Source: Cyclospora cayetanensis (lineage: Eukaryota > Apicomplexa > Conoidasida > Eucoccidiorida > Eimeriidae). Taken from it: DNA of 64,000 bases. Location: contig NW_020312458.1 of the NCBI RefSeq assembly GCF_002999335.1, forward strand, positions 178,133-242,132. The letters run 5' to 3'. The notes beneath the pieces are model-generated. The model was given only the letters and a program-made list of their open reading frames with translations, had not been told where the DNA came from and did no database searches. How positions within the stretch are numbered: position 1 is the first letter of the stretch; every line of letters starts with the position of its first letter. The translations under genes were made by a program, and so were the position numbers. Of this stretch, positions 23,630 to 35,940 are shown piece after piece.

Positions 23630-24366
23630 ATCAAGACTGGCTTTGGGTCACTTGCTGCTGACCGTACCCTTTGATGAGGCAGCATACAACTGCATTATTT
23701 TCTAACAGCAGCGCCTCGCAGGCGCTATCAGAGTGAGCGAGGGTGACACCAGGGAGGAGAGGGGCGGGATGGGGGGAGTGCGGGTTGTGAGCGTTAAATT
23801 CAGGGCATGTTTCTATGGTGTCTTTTGCATCGGCAGCTCAGCTTTGCCGCGGCCTAGTGGCAGGTGTATACACTAGCTAGTTAGGGGGAGTTCAGTCTGA
23901 CGCAGTAGACTGGCTGAGGCGCTTTGAGGAGGCCTCCTCCTGAAAAGGGCTTTCTGCGCAAGCTGTGGCGAGAAACAGCTGGCTTTGCAGAAATGGCCGT
24001 CGTCATGTAGGGGATAGGCATCCTATTCGACGGGGGGTGGCTCCCGAATAGCGGGAGGTCTTCTCTGTCAGGTCCTCTCACTATAACCGATAGAAATTTA
24101 TGAGAGGAAACGAATCCAAACCAGCAGAAGGGAGGGGGGGCGAGAGGCTCACCAAGAGAAGATAGATACTGAGAGGCAGCAGCAGCTCTGACCACCCCAC
24201 TGCAGTAGGGGCCTCCTTGTACCAAGGGGGAAGCGCACAAGATGAACCTTCAGAGGTGGGAAGAAGACCGAGAGACGAAATTTTCCCAGTTAGTTTGGAG
24301 GGGCCGTGAGTGCGTTGCGCAGCGGCTCTAGCTCAATGCTGTGGGAGTGAGCTGCCACCATGATCT
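23630..24366. other. Intergenic region between convergent MPC2 and LSm3
   Basis: Contains the expected 3' UTRs of MPC2 (plus) and LSm3 (minus). A minus-strand open frame at 23881-24240 shows no domain and no supporting splice context, so it is not called as a gene. Confidence 0.5.
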
Positions 24367-25660
24367 CTACGCCTCGAGGGGCGACAGAAGCACAACAGCA
24401 TCGCCTCTTACGAAAATGAGAGGCATTTTCCTGACCGTCTTCTGCACCCGCAGTAACACATTCTCATGCCTAATACCCCTAGAAGAGAACTGAAGCATGC
24501 AAGTGTAGGTGTTGGAGGCAGCCAGCCATGCAGTGCTCGCAAGGGGGTCTGGCGTGGGGGCCTCCTGGCGTCCACCCGTGGAAAACGTCAACTTGCACCT
24601 AAGAGTTAGTTTTCGCAGAAGTGCACGGGCTTGAGAGCCTGAGTGGAGCTTACGGAGAGCTTGTTTGTTGTTTCATCCACGACTGTAACTGTTTCCTCGG
24701 CGTCTGCGAGGACGAGATTGAGGTGGACATCATAGGCCTGTTTTGCGCGGAAAAAAATCCCAGCAACCCCACATTCACACAGGCATGCATGCGTATGAAA
24801 GTAAGCGAGCTTCCTTCCACACAGAGGAACAGCACCCTAGATAACACGATAATCTTCTGGGAAGGTGGCAGTTTGCTGCTAGGCGGAAAAATAGGGGAAG
24901 CGGCTGTGGAGGCTGCGGGTATGAACGCGAAAACAGAATTTGAAGCCTTCGCATGAATGCGATGCATACAGCGTGCTTTCTGTGCAAGGCTGCTAGACGA
25001 AGACCTCTGATGGGCTACACAGCAAGGGCAGGCGGGCAACACCTCTTCACAGAGGAGGAGGTGGCACCAGCAGGAGCAGCAGCAGCATACACAACACACT
25101 ACATTACAGCACACGACGCACGTGGAGGGTTCCCTTCAATTGCCGTTCGCCTCTGCACTTGACAAAGACTGGCCCTTCCATGGAAAGACGCGCGATGTCT
25201 AGAGGCTCTGTGGAGGCAACAGCACAAGCAGGTGCCAGACCTACAGCAAGATAAAGCCGAGAGAGAACATAACGTCTGGGGAGAAGCTGCTGCAGCATTA
25301 ACTGCATGCCTCGACAACAGTCGCACGGGCAGCCACGACACCGCAGGCTATGGGTGGGGTGTCTGAGCGGGAAACTTAAGGCCACTGCGTGCACTGGCGG
25401 CGTTCCTCCTTAAGAAATGCGCCCCCTTCAGCAGCCGTAGTGGCAGCTCCGCAGGCGTATGGAGTCGCAGCTGCAAGGCTTTCTTCACCGCAGTATGCAA
25501 GTGCAGTTTGGTGAATAGAGATACAAGCATCAGCTCTAAGGTTGCAGGTTTGCCAGTGTCGGTGCTAGCGCTGCCGAAGCAGCTGCGAAGGCTCCTCCTT
25601 CTAGTGATCCTGCTGCACCTCGGGTGTATATTCACCTTGCAAAACCTGCGCTGTCTTCAT
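24367..25660 (-). CDS. LSM3: U6 snRNA-associated Sm-like protein LSm3
   Basis: Exons, minus strand, are 25660-25636, 25207-25122, 24737-24654 and 24441-24367, giving 89 residues. The Sm1 motif is EPLDIARLSMEGPVFVKCRG followed by ERQLKGTLHAYDVHLNLVL. The Sm2 motif is MPLIFVRGDAVVLLSP. The order and the RGD/VLLSP ending are typical of LSm3. LSm3 is a member of the LSm2-8 ring on U6 snRNA in splicing and of the LSm1-7 ring in mRNA decay. The first coding exon has only 25 nt (MKTAQVLQ plus one base). It was chosen because it is the nearest ATG followed by a GTGAAT donor with the required phase. It is therefore less certain than the other three exons. Confidence 0.93.
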
Positions 25661-26271
25661 TTTCTCCTCTTCCAAACTTGCATGGGGCTTTCGACTTCTG
25701 GGGAGACTGGTGCACGACTTCGGGCTAAAGGGTCGGGATCTGAGGCTCAAATTAGGCTTGGAAGCAGAGTGGGGGGGGAAAAAATGCAAAGGGGCAGCTT
25801 TGCGCAGTGCGTGGAATGCTTGTGGACCTATGGCTGCATGCGCTAGGTATCCCTTGGCTGCGGCAGCGGATCGCATGCGGCAGCGAGCTTAGCAACGCGC
25901 GGCAGAGCTGCAAAAGGGTGGGAGGCGGCAACATGCTTAAATTAAGGGATCCGGAGTGTCCTGCTTAATACGCGCCAGGAGAAGCAGCAGTTATTGCTGT
26001 CGTAGAAGCAACAACAACAACCCCCCCTCCACCCCCCGCCTCCCGCTTGTACCAATAAACGCCGCGATCCGTTCATGGCGACTCTCCCTGAACGCTCGCC
26101 TCCCAACTGCGCAGCAGCCGCAGTCGGCCCCTGCCTGTAAGCAACACAGCATCACCAGCATCGAGTGCAGGGAAGGCGTTGAAAAGGAGGCAGCCGACGT
26201 GGGGAGAAGGAGCGGCAGCGGAGGCTTACTGGTGGGGGCGCTGCTGAATTACACTGCATCTCTGCACGACA
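25661..26271. promoter_or_regulatory. Probable divergent promoter region, LSm3 / Tousled-like kinase
   Basis: About 610 bp separate the proposed start codons of LSm3 (minus) and the kinase (plus). Both promoters should lie here if the start assignments hold. No core promoter motif is recognisable, which is usual for apicomplexans. A short plus-strand frame starting ATGGCGACT at 26074 could be an alternative first exon of the kinase. Confidence 0.35.
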
Positions 26272-28936
26272 ATGCAGACTGCAGACGATGCGCCTTCGGC
26301 TGCGCTGGCAGCCGTCTCAGAAACGCGTTTTCACAAGGACAGAAAATTTCTGCGGGTGCACACGCAGAAGGGCCACCCCAGTCTGGCTCTTGTACATACG
26401 ACTACAGGTCGAGCATATCTTATTCCCTCTTCCCGCTACCACAAGCACACACACATACACCCATACACGTACACACACTCATACTCAAACTCAAACACAC
26501 ACACACACTCATACACATACATTTACACGCACACCCTCATACACATACACAACCACACCCTCACACACATACACTCATACACGTACACACACCCATACTC
26601 AAACTCAAACACACACACACACACCCTCATACACATACACATACATGCACACCCTCACACACATACACAAACACACCCTCATACACATACACATACATGC
26701 ACACCCTCATACACAGACACATACACAAACACACCCTCATACTCATACACATACACAAACACACACTCATACACATACACAAACACACTCTCATACACAT
26801 ACACATACATGCACACCCTCACACACATACACACACAAAAGCCCGATACCCTTTGGGCATGCACATTGCAATGAGCAATATCAGGAGCCACAGGAGGGTC
26901 AGGGTGTGCTGCGTGCGCGATGTCTCCCTTCTTTTGCAGGAGACGCCTACCCCCCCACCGCGTCCTTCCCTTTCCCAGCTGCAGGCAGCACCAGCGATGG
27001 CAAAGCGTGGCAGGCGTACCCTATACTGCCTCCTGCCTTTAGGGCTGCCGCTGCTCAAACTCTGAATATTTGTTTCCCCGCCGTCACTTCGCAAGTTTTA
27101 TGTCCAGAGACGTCAGCCCGGCGCGCAGGATTCGCAGCAGCAGCAGCACGCGTTGGACGGGAGTTCTCCCGTCAAGTCGCGTCTGCAGCCGACCCCACAC
27201 GGCATACGTGGATCCTCGTACATGCGCAGCAGCAGCAGCAGCAGCAGCAGCACCAAGTAGCAGCAGCGGATTCTCGCGATGCGTCTCCTAGAACTCCCAG
27301 TGCCTCCACCGTAGCAGCGGGAATCGCAGCACCAGAAGTCAACACGGAGGGGCACGACGCAGCGGCAACTCCCCCTTGCACACTTGCAACACGGCATGCA
27401 CTCTTTCTCCAGCAATGGCGTTGCAACGCTGCCGCTCTGTTGGAAGCCCAGCACCTGCCCGAGTGGCTGCGAAAACGACTTGCCAGTGGAGCAGCAACAG
27501 CAACGTCGGGAGCAACGCCTTGCACAACACCCCCTGAAGAAGCTGCGCTTGCAGCCCTTCAGACAGCGCGGCGTGAGCTCGCGTCTCGCTATGCGTTCCT
27601 CATAGAGAAGAAGCACAGAAAGCACGATGAAGAGCAGTCACGCAGTCGCAGTAGCGGCAGCAGTAGTAGTGGCAGCGGCAGCAGTAGTAGCTGCAGCGGC
27701 AGCAGTAGTAGTTGCAGCGGCAGCAGTAGAACCCCAGAGGAGGTTCAGTTAGGTGTGTGGCACTGGCCCTCAACGCTGGCGCAGCAGCGGGAGACAGCCA
27801 AGAGTGTGGAAGCTGCGCTGACGGAGCAAATCAAGGCTCAACGTGTGAGACTAATAGTTGTGTTTTGTAGGGAAAATTTCGGTTGTTACTGCTGTGAATA
27901 GGTTTACATTTGTCTAGGTCGGCGTTACAGGGGTGGTCTGGCAAGGGGGGGGGCATGGGTAGATCGTCGAGCAGGTGTGTCTGTGTGTGTGTGTGTTATT
28001 TGAGATGCTGCTGCTTGTGTTGTGCATCGGGTGGCTGCTCTGCGGCATGCGTTGATTACAGACTTCCCAGCGTATCCTTGCGGCCAGAACGCACAAGTTG
28101 CCGCGTCTCTTGTGGCGCCTTCTCGCGGAGGCAAAGGAGGTGGGAAAGTTTGAATTCGCGAGGGGAAGCGGCAAGCGAGACGCTTTGACGGGTGCAAGTG
28201 GTAGCGTTGCATGAGGGCTGGGGGGGAGGGGGGGGAGGCGGTTCGCTTTGGAAGCGTAGCGATGCAGCGGCAGCAGGGGTCCTATCTGATGTGTATTGCG
28301 CTATGGGGGGCGGTTTTGCTGCTGTTGCAGGTCGAGAGGCAGCAGCGCATGGTGCTGTATGAGCAGAGTTCTCGGGTGTATGGACGCCGCGACGTCTTCG
28401 CAGACTGGAGTGGAGAGCATCACCGGATGCGCCGAGCCTTCGTGCTGGAGCTGCAGCAGCAACAGCGCGTGCTGCAGCAGCAGCAGCAGCAGCAGTTCAA
28501 GCAGCTGCAGCAGGAGCTTGAAAGGTGCAGACTCAAGGCGCAGCAGAAAGCCGAAACAGCGAAGGGGGAAAGGAGGAAGCTGGAGAGGCAGCAACACGAG
28601 CTAAGGATCCTGCAGCGGAAACTCCATACACGGAGGTGCGCGCGTAGTATCTTGGCGCTGCTAGTGCTGCTCTTAGGGTTCGTGGCTAGCAGGGTGGACG
28701 CGGCGACTCTCTCGCTGCTTTTCATGCTTTGTGGAAGCTTTGAGCAAGTGCTTTTTTCTTTACCTGCAGCTTGTGCTGGCTTGTTCAAAAAAGGCCTCTG
28801 CTGCGACTGCGCGCGCGGCTCTCTTCAGGCAGAGGAGACAGCAGCGCCAACTGCTGCTGCGGCACATTGGCCGCCAAGCTGCTGCATTGTTAATGCGCCA
28901 ACCGAGTCAGCAGCAGCAGCAGCAGCAGCAGCAACA

Positions 28937-28971
<35 letters not shown>

Positions 28972-30036
28972 GCCTCCAGCAGAGGCTTGAGCGGCAGCAA
29001 CAGGCTCTCGACGATGCACTTGCGCTGCTAGTAGAGACGCAGCAAGTGCTTGCAGACTCCTTCTCCACGGAAGACGAGCTTTTCGCTGCCGAAAGGAAGC
29101 AGCAGCTGCTGCAGAGGCAGCAGTACCTGCTGCTCATGTCTAAGCAAAAGCTACCTCAGCAACAGGAGCACCAGCAAGAGCAGCGCCAGCAAGAGCAGCA
29201 TCCTCAGGAACTGCCTCCCAAACGACTGCTGGTTCCTGCAGGTGATCTGAGACCTCTAAGTGACTGCACCCACAGCAAGAAGTCGCTGCAGCTGCAGGAT
29301 TGCGGAGAGCTGCGAATTTCGTGCTGGCGAGGCTCTAATTGTCTGCAGGGCCTGGCATGGGGGTTGCGTGCATGCGGCGAAAGAGGCTAGGTGAGGAGGG
29401 TGTCTGCCTGCGTGTCTGCTTGCATGCAGATAGCTCGACAGCTTCTCGAATGCCACCATTGAAGCGTCGCTGCACCGCCCTCCCCGAATGTGCGCAACAG
29501 CAGCAATCCTCTGCACACCCTGGACGGCGCTCCCTGCAGCAGCTGCAACAGCTGAATCTTCTCGCTTCGACGGAGTTAACAAGTCGCACTGCTACTGCGG
29601 GGGTAGACAGCCGAAGCGTAGGGGGAATGCGCCTGATGGTTCGTCCCCTGCACGGTGCTCCTTCGACTGCTGCTCGTCCGGCTCAGCAGCAGAAGGCAGA
29701 CACCACCAAGGCATGCGTTGCAAGCTGTAGCGACACCCCCTCTCGGCCTTACAGCAAGCAGCAGCAGCAGCAGGTTTCAACGGGGGTACCAACAAAGCCA
29801 CCTATGAAGCAGCAGCAGCAGCACCTCGAGAGCTCGAGCCTTATGATGGATGTGCGTTCAATAAAACTCTCAGCCAGCCGTTTCCAAAAACGCATACACA
29901 AAGTGCCAGCGCAGTGTTGGTGTCTTCCACCGTTGCAACCCGTGGCGCTGCTAAGCGACTGCGATTCGTAGCAGCCTTGGTCTGTGTGTGTCTGTGTATG
30001 TATGTATGTATGTGTGTGTGTGTGTCTGTGTATGTA

Positions 30037-30095
<59 letters not shown>

Positions 30096-33000
30096 CTGTA
30101 TGTTTGTGTATGTCTGTATATGTGTGTGTGTATGTGTCTGTATGTGTATGTCTGTATGCATGTGTATATATGTGTGTGTGTAGGTCTGTATGTCTGTGTC
30201 TGTATGTGTAGGTCTGTATGTATGTGTAGGTCTGCATGTATGTGTGTGTCTGTATGTATGTGTAGGTCTGTATGTATGTATGTGTGTGTGTGTGTATGTA
30301 TGTGTGTGTCTGTATGTATGTATGTATGTATGTGTGTGTGTATGTATGTGTGTGTCTGTATGTATGTGTATATCTGTATGTATGTATGTGTGTATCTGTA
30401 TGTGTGCGTATGTCTGTATGTATGCGTATGTCTGTATGTATGTCTGTACGTATGTATGTGTGTATGTCTGTGTATGTCTCTATGTATGTATATGTCTGTA
30501 TGTATGTGTGTGTCTGTATGTATGTGCGGGTCTGTATGTATGTGTATGTGTGTATGTGTGTATTTATGTGTGTGTATGTGTGTGTCCGTATGTCTGCCTG
30601 TGTGTGTATATCTGTATGTATGTATGTATGTATGTGTGTGTGTGTCTGTGTGTATGTGTATGTGTGTCTATGCCTGTGTGTGTCTGTATTTCTGCATGTG
30701 TGTCTATATGTATGTGTATATCTGTATTTCTGTGTGTGTCTGTATGTCTGTGTGTGTCTGTATGTATGTGTGCGTCTGTATGTCTGTATGTATATGTATG
30801 TGGGTGTATGTCTGTATGTGTATGTATGTGGGTGTATGTCTGTCTGTGTGTATGTGCATATCTGTATGTATGTGTGTGTATGTCTGTCTGTGTGTATGTG
30901 CATATCTGTATGTATGTGTGTGTATGTCTGTCTGTATTTCTGTATGTGTGTCTATATGTGTGTGTATATCTCTATGTATGTGTGTGTATATCTGTAAGTC
31001 TGTATGTATGTGTGTGTATAGCTGTATGTCTGTGTATCTGTATATGTATGTCTGTACGTGTATGCCTGTGTGTGTGTATGTATGTATGTGTGTGTGCGTA
31101 CGTTCACGTGCAGGAAGAGCAGCCGCCTTGCAGCAGCAGCAGCGAGAAGGGGCTGCTGGAAGGTCCTATGGCAGTAGCGGCATCGGAGTGCCTTCCCTTG
31201 CAGGAGACTGCTGCTCCTGACTGTAGCGGCGGTCAGATGCAGTACAGCAACATATCAGCGATAGAGACTGCTGGCGCTGCCGCTGAGGCTGCAAGCCACG
31301 CCAATGGAAGTGCAGCAGCAAGAAGTGCCTCGTGGGGTGCGATGGAGGGCAGCAGAAGCAGGAGCCGAGACAGCGGGCAGAGCAGCAGCAGCCACACGGA
31401 TTCTTGGGGAAGCAGCAGTCGCAGCAGCAGCAGAAGCAGCAGCCGCAGCAGCAGCAACAGCAGAAGCACGTGGCGTGGAGGTGCTGAGGATGCAGTCCCC
31501 CTGATTCTGCAGGACGATCAGGCTGCTGCGGCTGCAGCTGCAAACGGTGCAGTAACAATTGGCAGATACACTGCCCTCCTGTCGGCAGCTTCTGCAGCGC
31601 TTGATCAGGAAGCACTTCAGCAGCTGGCGTGGCTCGATGAGAGACGGACGGACAGACCGTAGGTTGAACCCCCTGAGGTGTCCATGCAAGTGGGCAGCCA
31701 CTCGTTGGGTGTGTCGATACACCACACAAGTGGAGCCCTTCGGCGACCTCTAAATTCCGTATATGTGTGCGTTGGGGAGAGTCTTGCGAGGCGCGGTGGT
31801 GAGTGGTGAAGGCTGCGCTTTTCATCGATGGGGGTGTGTGTTTATCAATGGGGTGTGTGTTTATCAATGGGGTGTGTGTTTATCAGTAGGGGGTGTGTTT
31901 ATCAATGGGGCGTGTGTTTATCAATGGGGTGTGTGTTTATCAATAGGGGGTGTGTTTATCAATGGGGTGTGTGTTTATCAATGGGGTGTGTGCTTAGCAG
32001 TAGGGGGTGTGTTTATAAGTAGGGGGTGTGTTTATCAATAGGGGGTGTGTTTATAAGTAGGGTGTGTGTTTATCAATGGGGGGTATTATTTACGGCTCAG
32101 GGTCGTGCCTCCTAGCCAAGATCCGTATCGTGATGGATCCTTCTTCACCGAATGCCTCCACCTAGAGGTGAGTGGCGTTTCCCTGTTTCTGCTTTGGGAG
32201 CTGGTGAGAGGCTGATGGCATGGAGACAAGCAACAAGGCCATAGTTCAGTGCATACCTGTGCTTTGCAGACGACCCTCTTTGCGCTGCTGCGCGCGGCGG
32301 GTAGCGAGAATCCTCCTCCCCCCGACCTTACCCCAAACATCCTCCACGTACGTCTAAACACCTGAGCCTCTCTTCAAAAAACACCGGGATATTGCTTCAA
32401 AATAATGCGTAGAAGGCAGACAGACAGACAGCAAGAAGAGGGGAAGCAGGAAGCTTTTCTGTGCTCTCCGCGCATGGCCGGTATCACCACCACGAGTATT
32501 ACTGACATGCCGCTGCCCTCTGTTTTACCCCTCGTGTTTTGCTCCATGTTGCGGCTGCCGTTGGTGCGCAGCTCAACAGACTGCTCCTAGACGCTAAGAG
32601 GCAGCTCGACGCTGGACGCTACCGACTCCTCAAGCAAATGAGGCTGCTGCTGGCGCAGGTGAGAACGCTGCGAGAACGGGCAATACTTGCATTGGCGGCA
32701 ACAAGGTGCAGGGGGCAGAACCTTTTATCTGGGGGAGAGCAAGCCCATTAGAGCTTTTAGTGGGAGCCAGGGCTTTTTTTGCGTTCAGTCAAATTCTCCC
32801 TTCAACAATTTCTACCAGCTGCGGCGGGGGTATCGCCTGCTAAACATGCTTGGAAGGGGAGGCTTTGCCGAAGTGTGGGAGGTACTGCACCCTCTCTCCC
32901 TGTTGGCGCGTTTTTTATGCATCCCTCCTCATACACTAAACCTACCCCTACGCGCACGGCTGTTGGACGTACACTTCTTGTCAACAACCCCCACAGCGCT

Positions 33001-35940
33001 CTTGATAAATATATTTATATGTATGTTTGCTTGCCCGTTGGTGGAACGGTCCTGTGGACTTTGTCTCCTTCTTTCTTTTGTTCTTTCTTTCTTTCTTCGT
33101 CTTTCTTTCTCTCTCTGCGCTAGTTCTAATATCCTTCTTTCTTCTGCTCTCGGTTGCTTCCTGCTGCGTGGTCTGTGCTGACATGATAACGCCTCCCGCC
33201 AATGTTTTAGCGTCACGGGGATTTGGTGGGTAGATGCAAGTATCTGCATATATATATATCCATGTCTTTGTGTGTGGGTGGGTATTTTGATGTCTATGTT
33301 TTCATGCCTGTGTTTTGATTTCTATGTGTGTGTGTCTTCTTTTTTGTAAGGTATTCGATCCACTGACGTGTTCTGTGGCAGCCGCAAAACTGCATGTCCT
33401 TTCGGCCGTGAAGAAGGAGAGGGAGCGTCTTAAGATAGTTCGGCGAGTTCAGAACGAAATCGAAATTCACAAAGATATAAGACCGCATCCTTTTGTGAGC
33501 ACCGCCCTTAAGGACAGTTTGCGGTGTAGCCCTTCCGGCTGTGCGAAGCCTGTGCAGGCGCACAGAGAGAATAGACACCGACATAAAGCTCAGAGACTTG
33601 GCCTCGAGGAACTACGCATGGTTTTAAAAAATTCAGCGTGCGGAAGAGGTCATCGCGCGTAGAGTTTGCAAACCACGAGAAACTAGAGTATGCGCTTCTA
33701 GGCTTCCGGTTTGGTGATGGGGGTGCGTGGGGCGCAGATCGTGGAAATGAAAGCGTGCTTTGAGATGGGTAACGACGTCTTGGCCAGCATCCTCCAGTTC
33801 TGTGAAGGTTTGATCTACAGAGACGCTAAACTTGAAACCCCCTCTTTTGCTGGCTAGCCATTCGCTGCTCTCCAGAAAAGGGCTGTCTCGCACACGAGGC
33901 AGAGCCTCATGAGCGGCCCGCCGAGCTTAGCCTTCCGCCATAATCCGTGGACGCATTTGCGAGTGCTGCGTTGACAGCAGCAGAAGTAACGCTGCCATCA
34001 GGGGGCGGTGTGTGGTGGCTTGCTGCTGCAGGGGGCGACCTTGATCATTATTTGAAGATTTCAGGACCACTTGATGAGCCTCTTGCGGCCCGGTGGATTC
34101 GGCAAATTCTCCAGTAAATCGACCCGTTGCACTTACACAACTCTCCTCCGAAGCGCCTTTGCAGCCTTCCTTGCACTCCCCAGTAGCCCCCTGCAGGTCG
34201 AGCCAGCAAGCTCGCCAGCGCATGCACGCACTGTCTGAGGCCAGAATCGCTTCTCTGTGCATTCTCCAGGGCCTTGCATTATTTGAAACACCAACCGAAC
34301 GGAAGTATTTACCACCTCGTGAGCTTCGTCTACCTAGCGACCCTTCTGACGCTAGGGTGTCTGTCCACTGAACCCGGTGTTCAGGGTTGCAGATTCCCCT
34401 TAGAAACGGCATAGCACCCCCTCCGCCTGCCCAACTCCCCGCGTTTTCACGCATCAAGTGCACTGCGTGGTGCGTGGGTGTAGGACGTGAAACCTGGAAA
34501 CGTGCTGCTGCAAAAAGGCAACTGCAAGCTGGCAGACTTTGGCTTGAGCTGCTTCGTCCCACGCGGAGAAACGCGGCCGTTCGCCGGAGGCGGCACTCTC
34601 TGGTATCAGCCTCCCGAGTGCTTGCTGCTGCAGCTGCACCAACACCACCTCCGGCAGAAGCAGCAGCAGCAACAACAACAGATCCCTCAGCAGCAGCAGC
34701 AGCAGATGGCAGGGGAAATGGGGAGGGAACATGTCAAGGGAGAACTCGCATCCACAGAGAAGCAAGAGCAGCGACTGGAGTTGCTTGAAGTGGTGCCTGC
34801 AGATGAAAAGGTCAGTTGCGGTTGCTGCGTTCCGATGCGGTGGTTTGTGCTGGATTCGCTGCAGGGTTGCTGCTGCCTTCGCATAGCACCTGCCTGATCG
34901 CTGCTGGTCTTAAAAACACAGCTATCCCACTGCTGCTGACTGTTTACTGCGCGAATGATGGCACCCTGTGGCTGCGTTTACTGACTGTGTTTGATGCTGC
35001 AGATCGACATATGGGCTGTGGGCTGTATTCTCTTCGAGATGCTTTTTAACAAGTGTGTGGATACTGTTCGGAAAGAAATTTCTGGAGCTGTTAATGGTGG
35101 TGGTGGTGCTGCTGCTGCTAATGGTGGTAGTCGTGCTGCTGCTGCTGCTGATATCGACGTGCCAGCTGCCAATGCTGCGGGGGCTTGCCAAATTTTGCTG
35201 GAGTAACAGCTTTTACGTATTATTTGGCCTGTTGCAGACGGCCCTTCAATCGGGTTCCCCATCAAGTGAGCGCCGATCCTTCGGGTGAGTACAATATATA
35301 CCCACACTACCTGCAGGATATTTACGGCTTATGTTTGCGGCTTCTCTGTAAAATCCGTTGGTATAGATCGTTGCGCATTTTCTGTTAGAGCACATTATCG
35401 CCGAAGCAAAGAAGGGCCTTGTTATCCCCAAAGGACCCCGCAAGATTTCGGATGGAGCAGAGGTAGGAGATGATCGCCTGCAGCACCCTCCATGGCGGCA
35501 CTAACAGCTGTCTGCTGCTGATATTGATGGTGATACTGCGTAGCGCAGCGTATAATCGCCGACGCAGCCGCCTCTTCTGCTACTGCTTCTGCTGCCTCTG
35601 CTGCTAGTTCTGCTGCCTCTACTGCTACTGGTGCTGATGCTACTTCTGCTGCCTCTGCTGCTGCTCCTCCTACTCCCACTGCGACTGCTGCGGCTTCTGT
35701 GGTTTTGCTGTTCGGCACGTTACTGAGGCCTCGCTCTTCGCGTGAGTGCGGAAGGGGGTGCTGCACCTGCTGTGGCCGTTGCTGTTGCAGGATTTACTGT
35801 ACCGTCTATTAGCTTACAACCCAAGGGAGCGCCTTACTCTTGAAGAGGCCCTTGCCCACGACTTTCTTCAGAGATCCTCCGAAGAACAGGGGATAGCAGA
35901 CCGAATAGAAGAAACTCTAGTTGCACTAGAAAGGCACTAG
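26272..35940 (+). CDS. Tousled-like Ser/Thr protein kinase with polyGln tracts
   Basis: Proposed 18 exons: 26272-26407, 26940-27844, 28331-28635, 28829-29241, 29430-29851, 31114-31658, 32116-32167, 32572-32658, 32789-32881, 33351-33494, 33738-33807, 34032-34113, 34270-34318, 34484-34810, 35003-35052, 35238-35265, 35391-35462, 35791-35940 (1,309 residues). Kinase exons 9-18 are firm. They show SPFNNFYQLRRGYRLLNMLG before the Gly loop LGRGGFAEVWE, the Lys in VAAAKLH, IVEMKACFEMG, catalytic HLDVKPGN, LADFGLS, QPPECL, DIWAVGC and a final LLAYNPRERLTLEEAL. The FNN motif and overall pattern match Tousled-like kinases, nuclear kinases of ASF1 histone chaperones. The N-terminal part is Gln-rich coiled coil and Ser/Arg-rich. 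A Gln-rich insertion of roughly 65 residues follows the PPE motif. Exon 1 and its weak GTCGAG donor are the least certain. Confidence 0.85.
26440..26840 (+). repeat. CACATACACA microsatellite in kinase intron 1
   Basis: Units such as CTCATACACATACACA and CACACACCCTCATACAC repeat across most of the proposed intron 26408-26939. The orientation is opposite to the TGTATG arrays in the introns of other genes of this window. That may mean the first kinase exon is wrongly joined or simply that orientation is not fixed. Confidence 0.9.
29980..31105 (+). repeat. 1.1-kb TGTATG/TGTCTGTATG microsatellite in kinase intron 5
   Basis: An almost pure run of TGTATGTATG, TGTGTG and TGTCTGTATG units makes up most of the 1,262-bp intron 29852-31113. 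All three frames are open for over 1 kb, giving false Cys/Val/Tyr ORFs. Exon 6 starts at the CACGTGCAG acceptor. Confidence 0.95.
31822..32090 (+). repeat. G-rich minisatellite in kinase intron 6
   Basis: About 14 tandem copies of an 18-20 bp unit, consensus GGGGTGTGTGTTTATCAAT. Variants include GGGGGTGTGTTTATCAGTAG and GGGTGTGTTTATAAGTAG. It lies in the intron 31659-32115. The regular runs of three to five Gs on the coding strand could form G-quadruplexes in DNA or pre-mRNA. Confidence 0.95.
33060..33135 (+). repeat. Pyrimidine-rich (CTTT)n tract in kinase intron 9
   Basis: A run of TTTCTTTCTTTC and related CT-only units lies in the intron 32882-33350. It could act as a decoy polypyrimidine tract, since the real acceptor (TTTTTTGTAAG) is 215 bp further on. 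Confidence 0.8.

Noticed and set aside
29749..31110. ORFs of over 240 codons on both strands (VCVCMYV-like and HTHTYIQT-like)
   Set aside because: Pure translation of the intronic TG/CA microsatellite. Only the part after the acceptor at 31113 is taken as exon.
31822..32090. G-rich minisatellite as interstitial telomere repeat
   Set aside because: The unit (GTGTTTATCAATGGGG type) is 18-20 bp and is not the TTTAGGG-type heptamer of coccidian telomeres.
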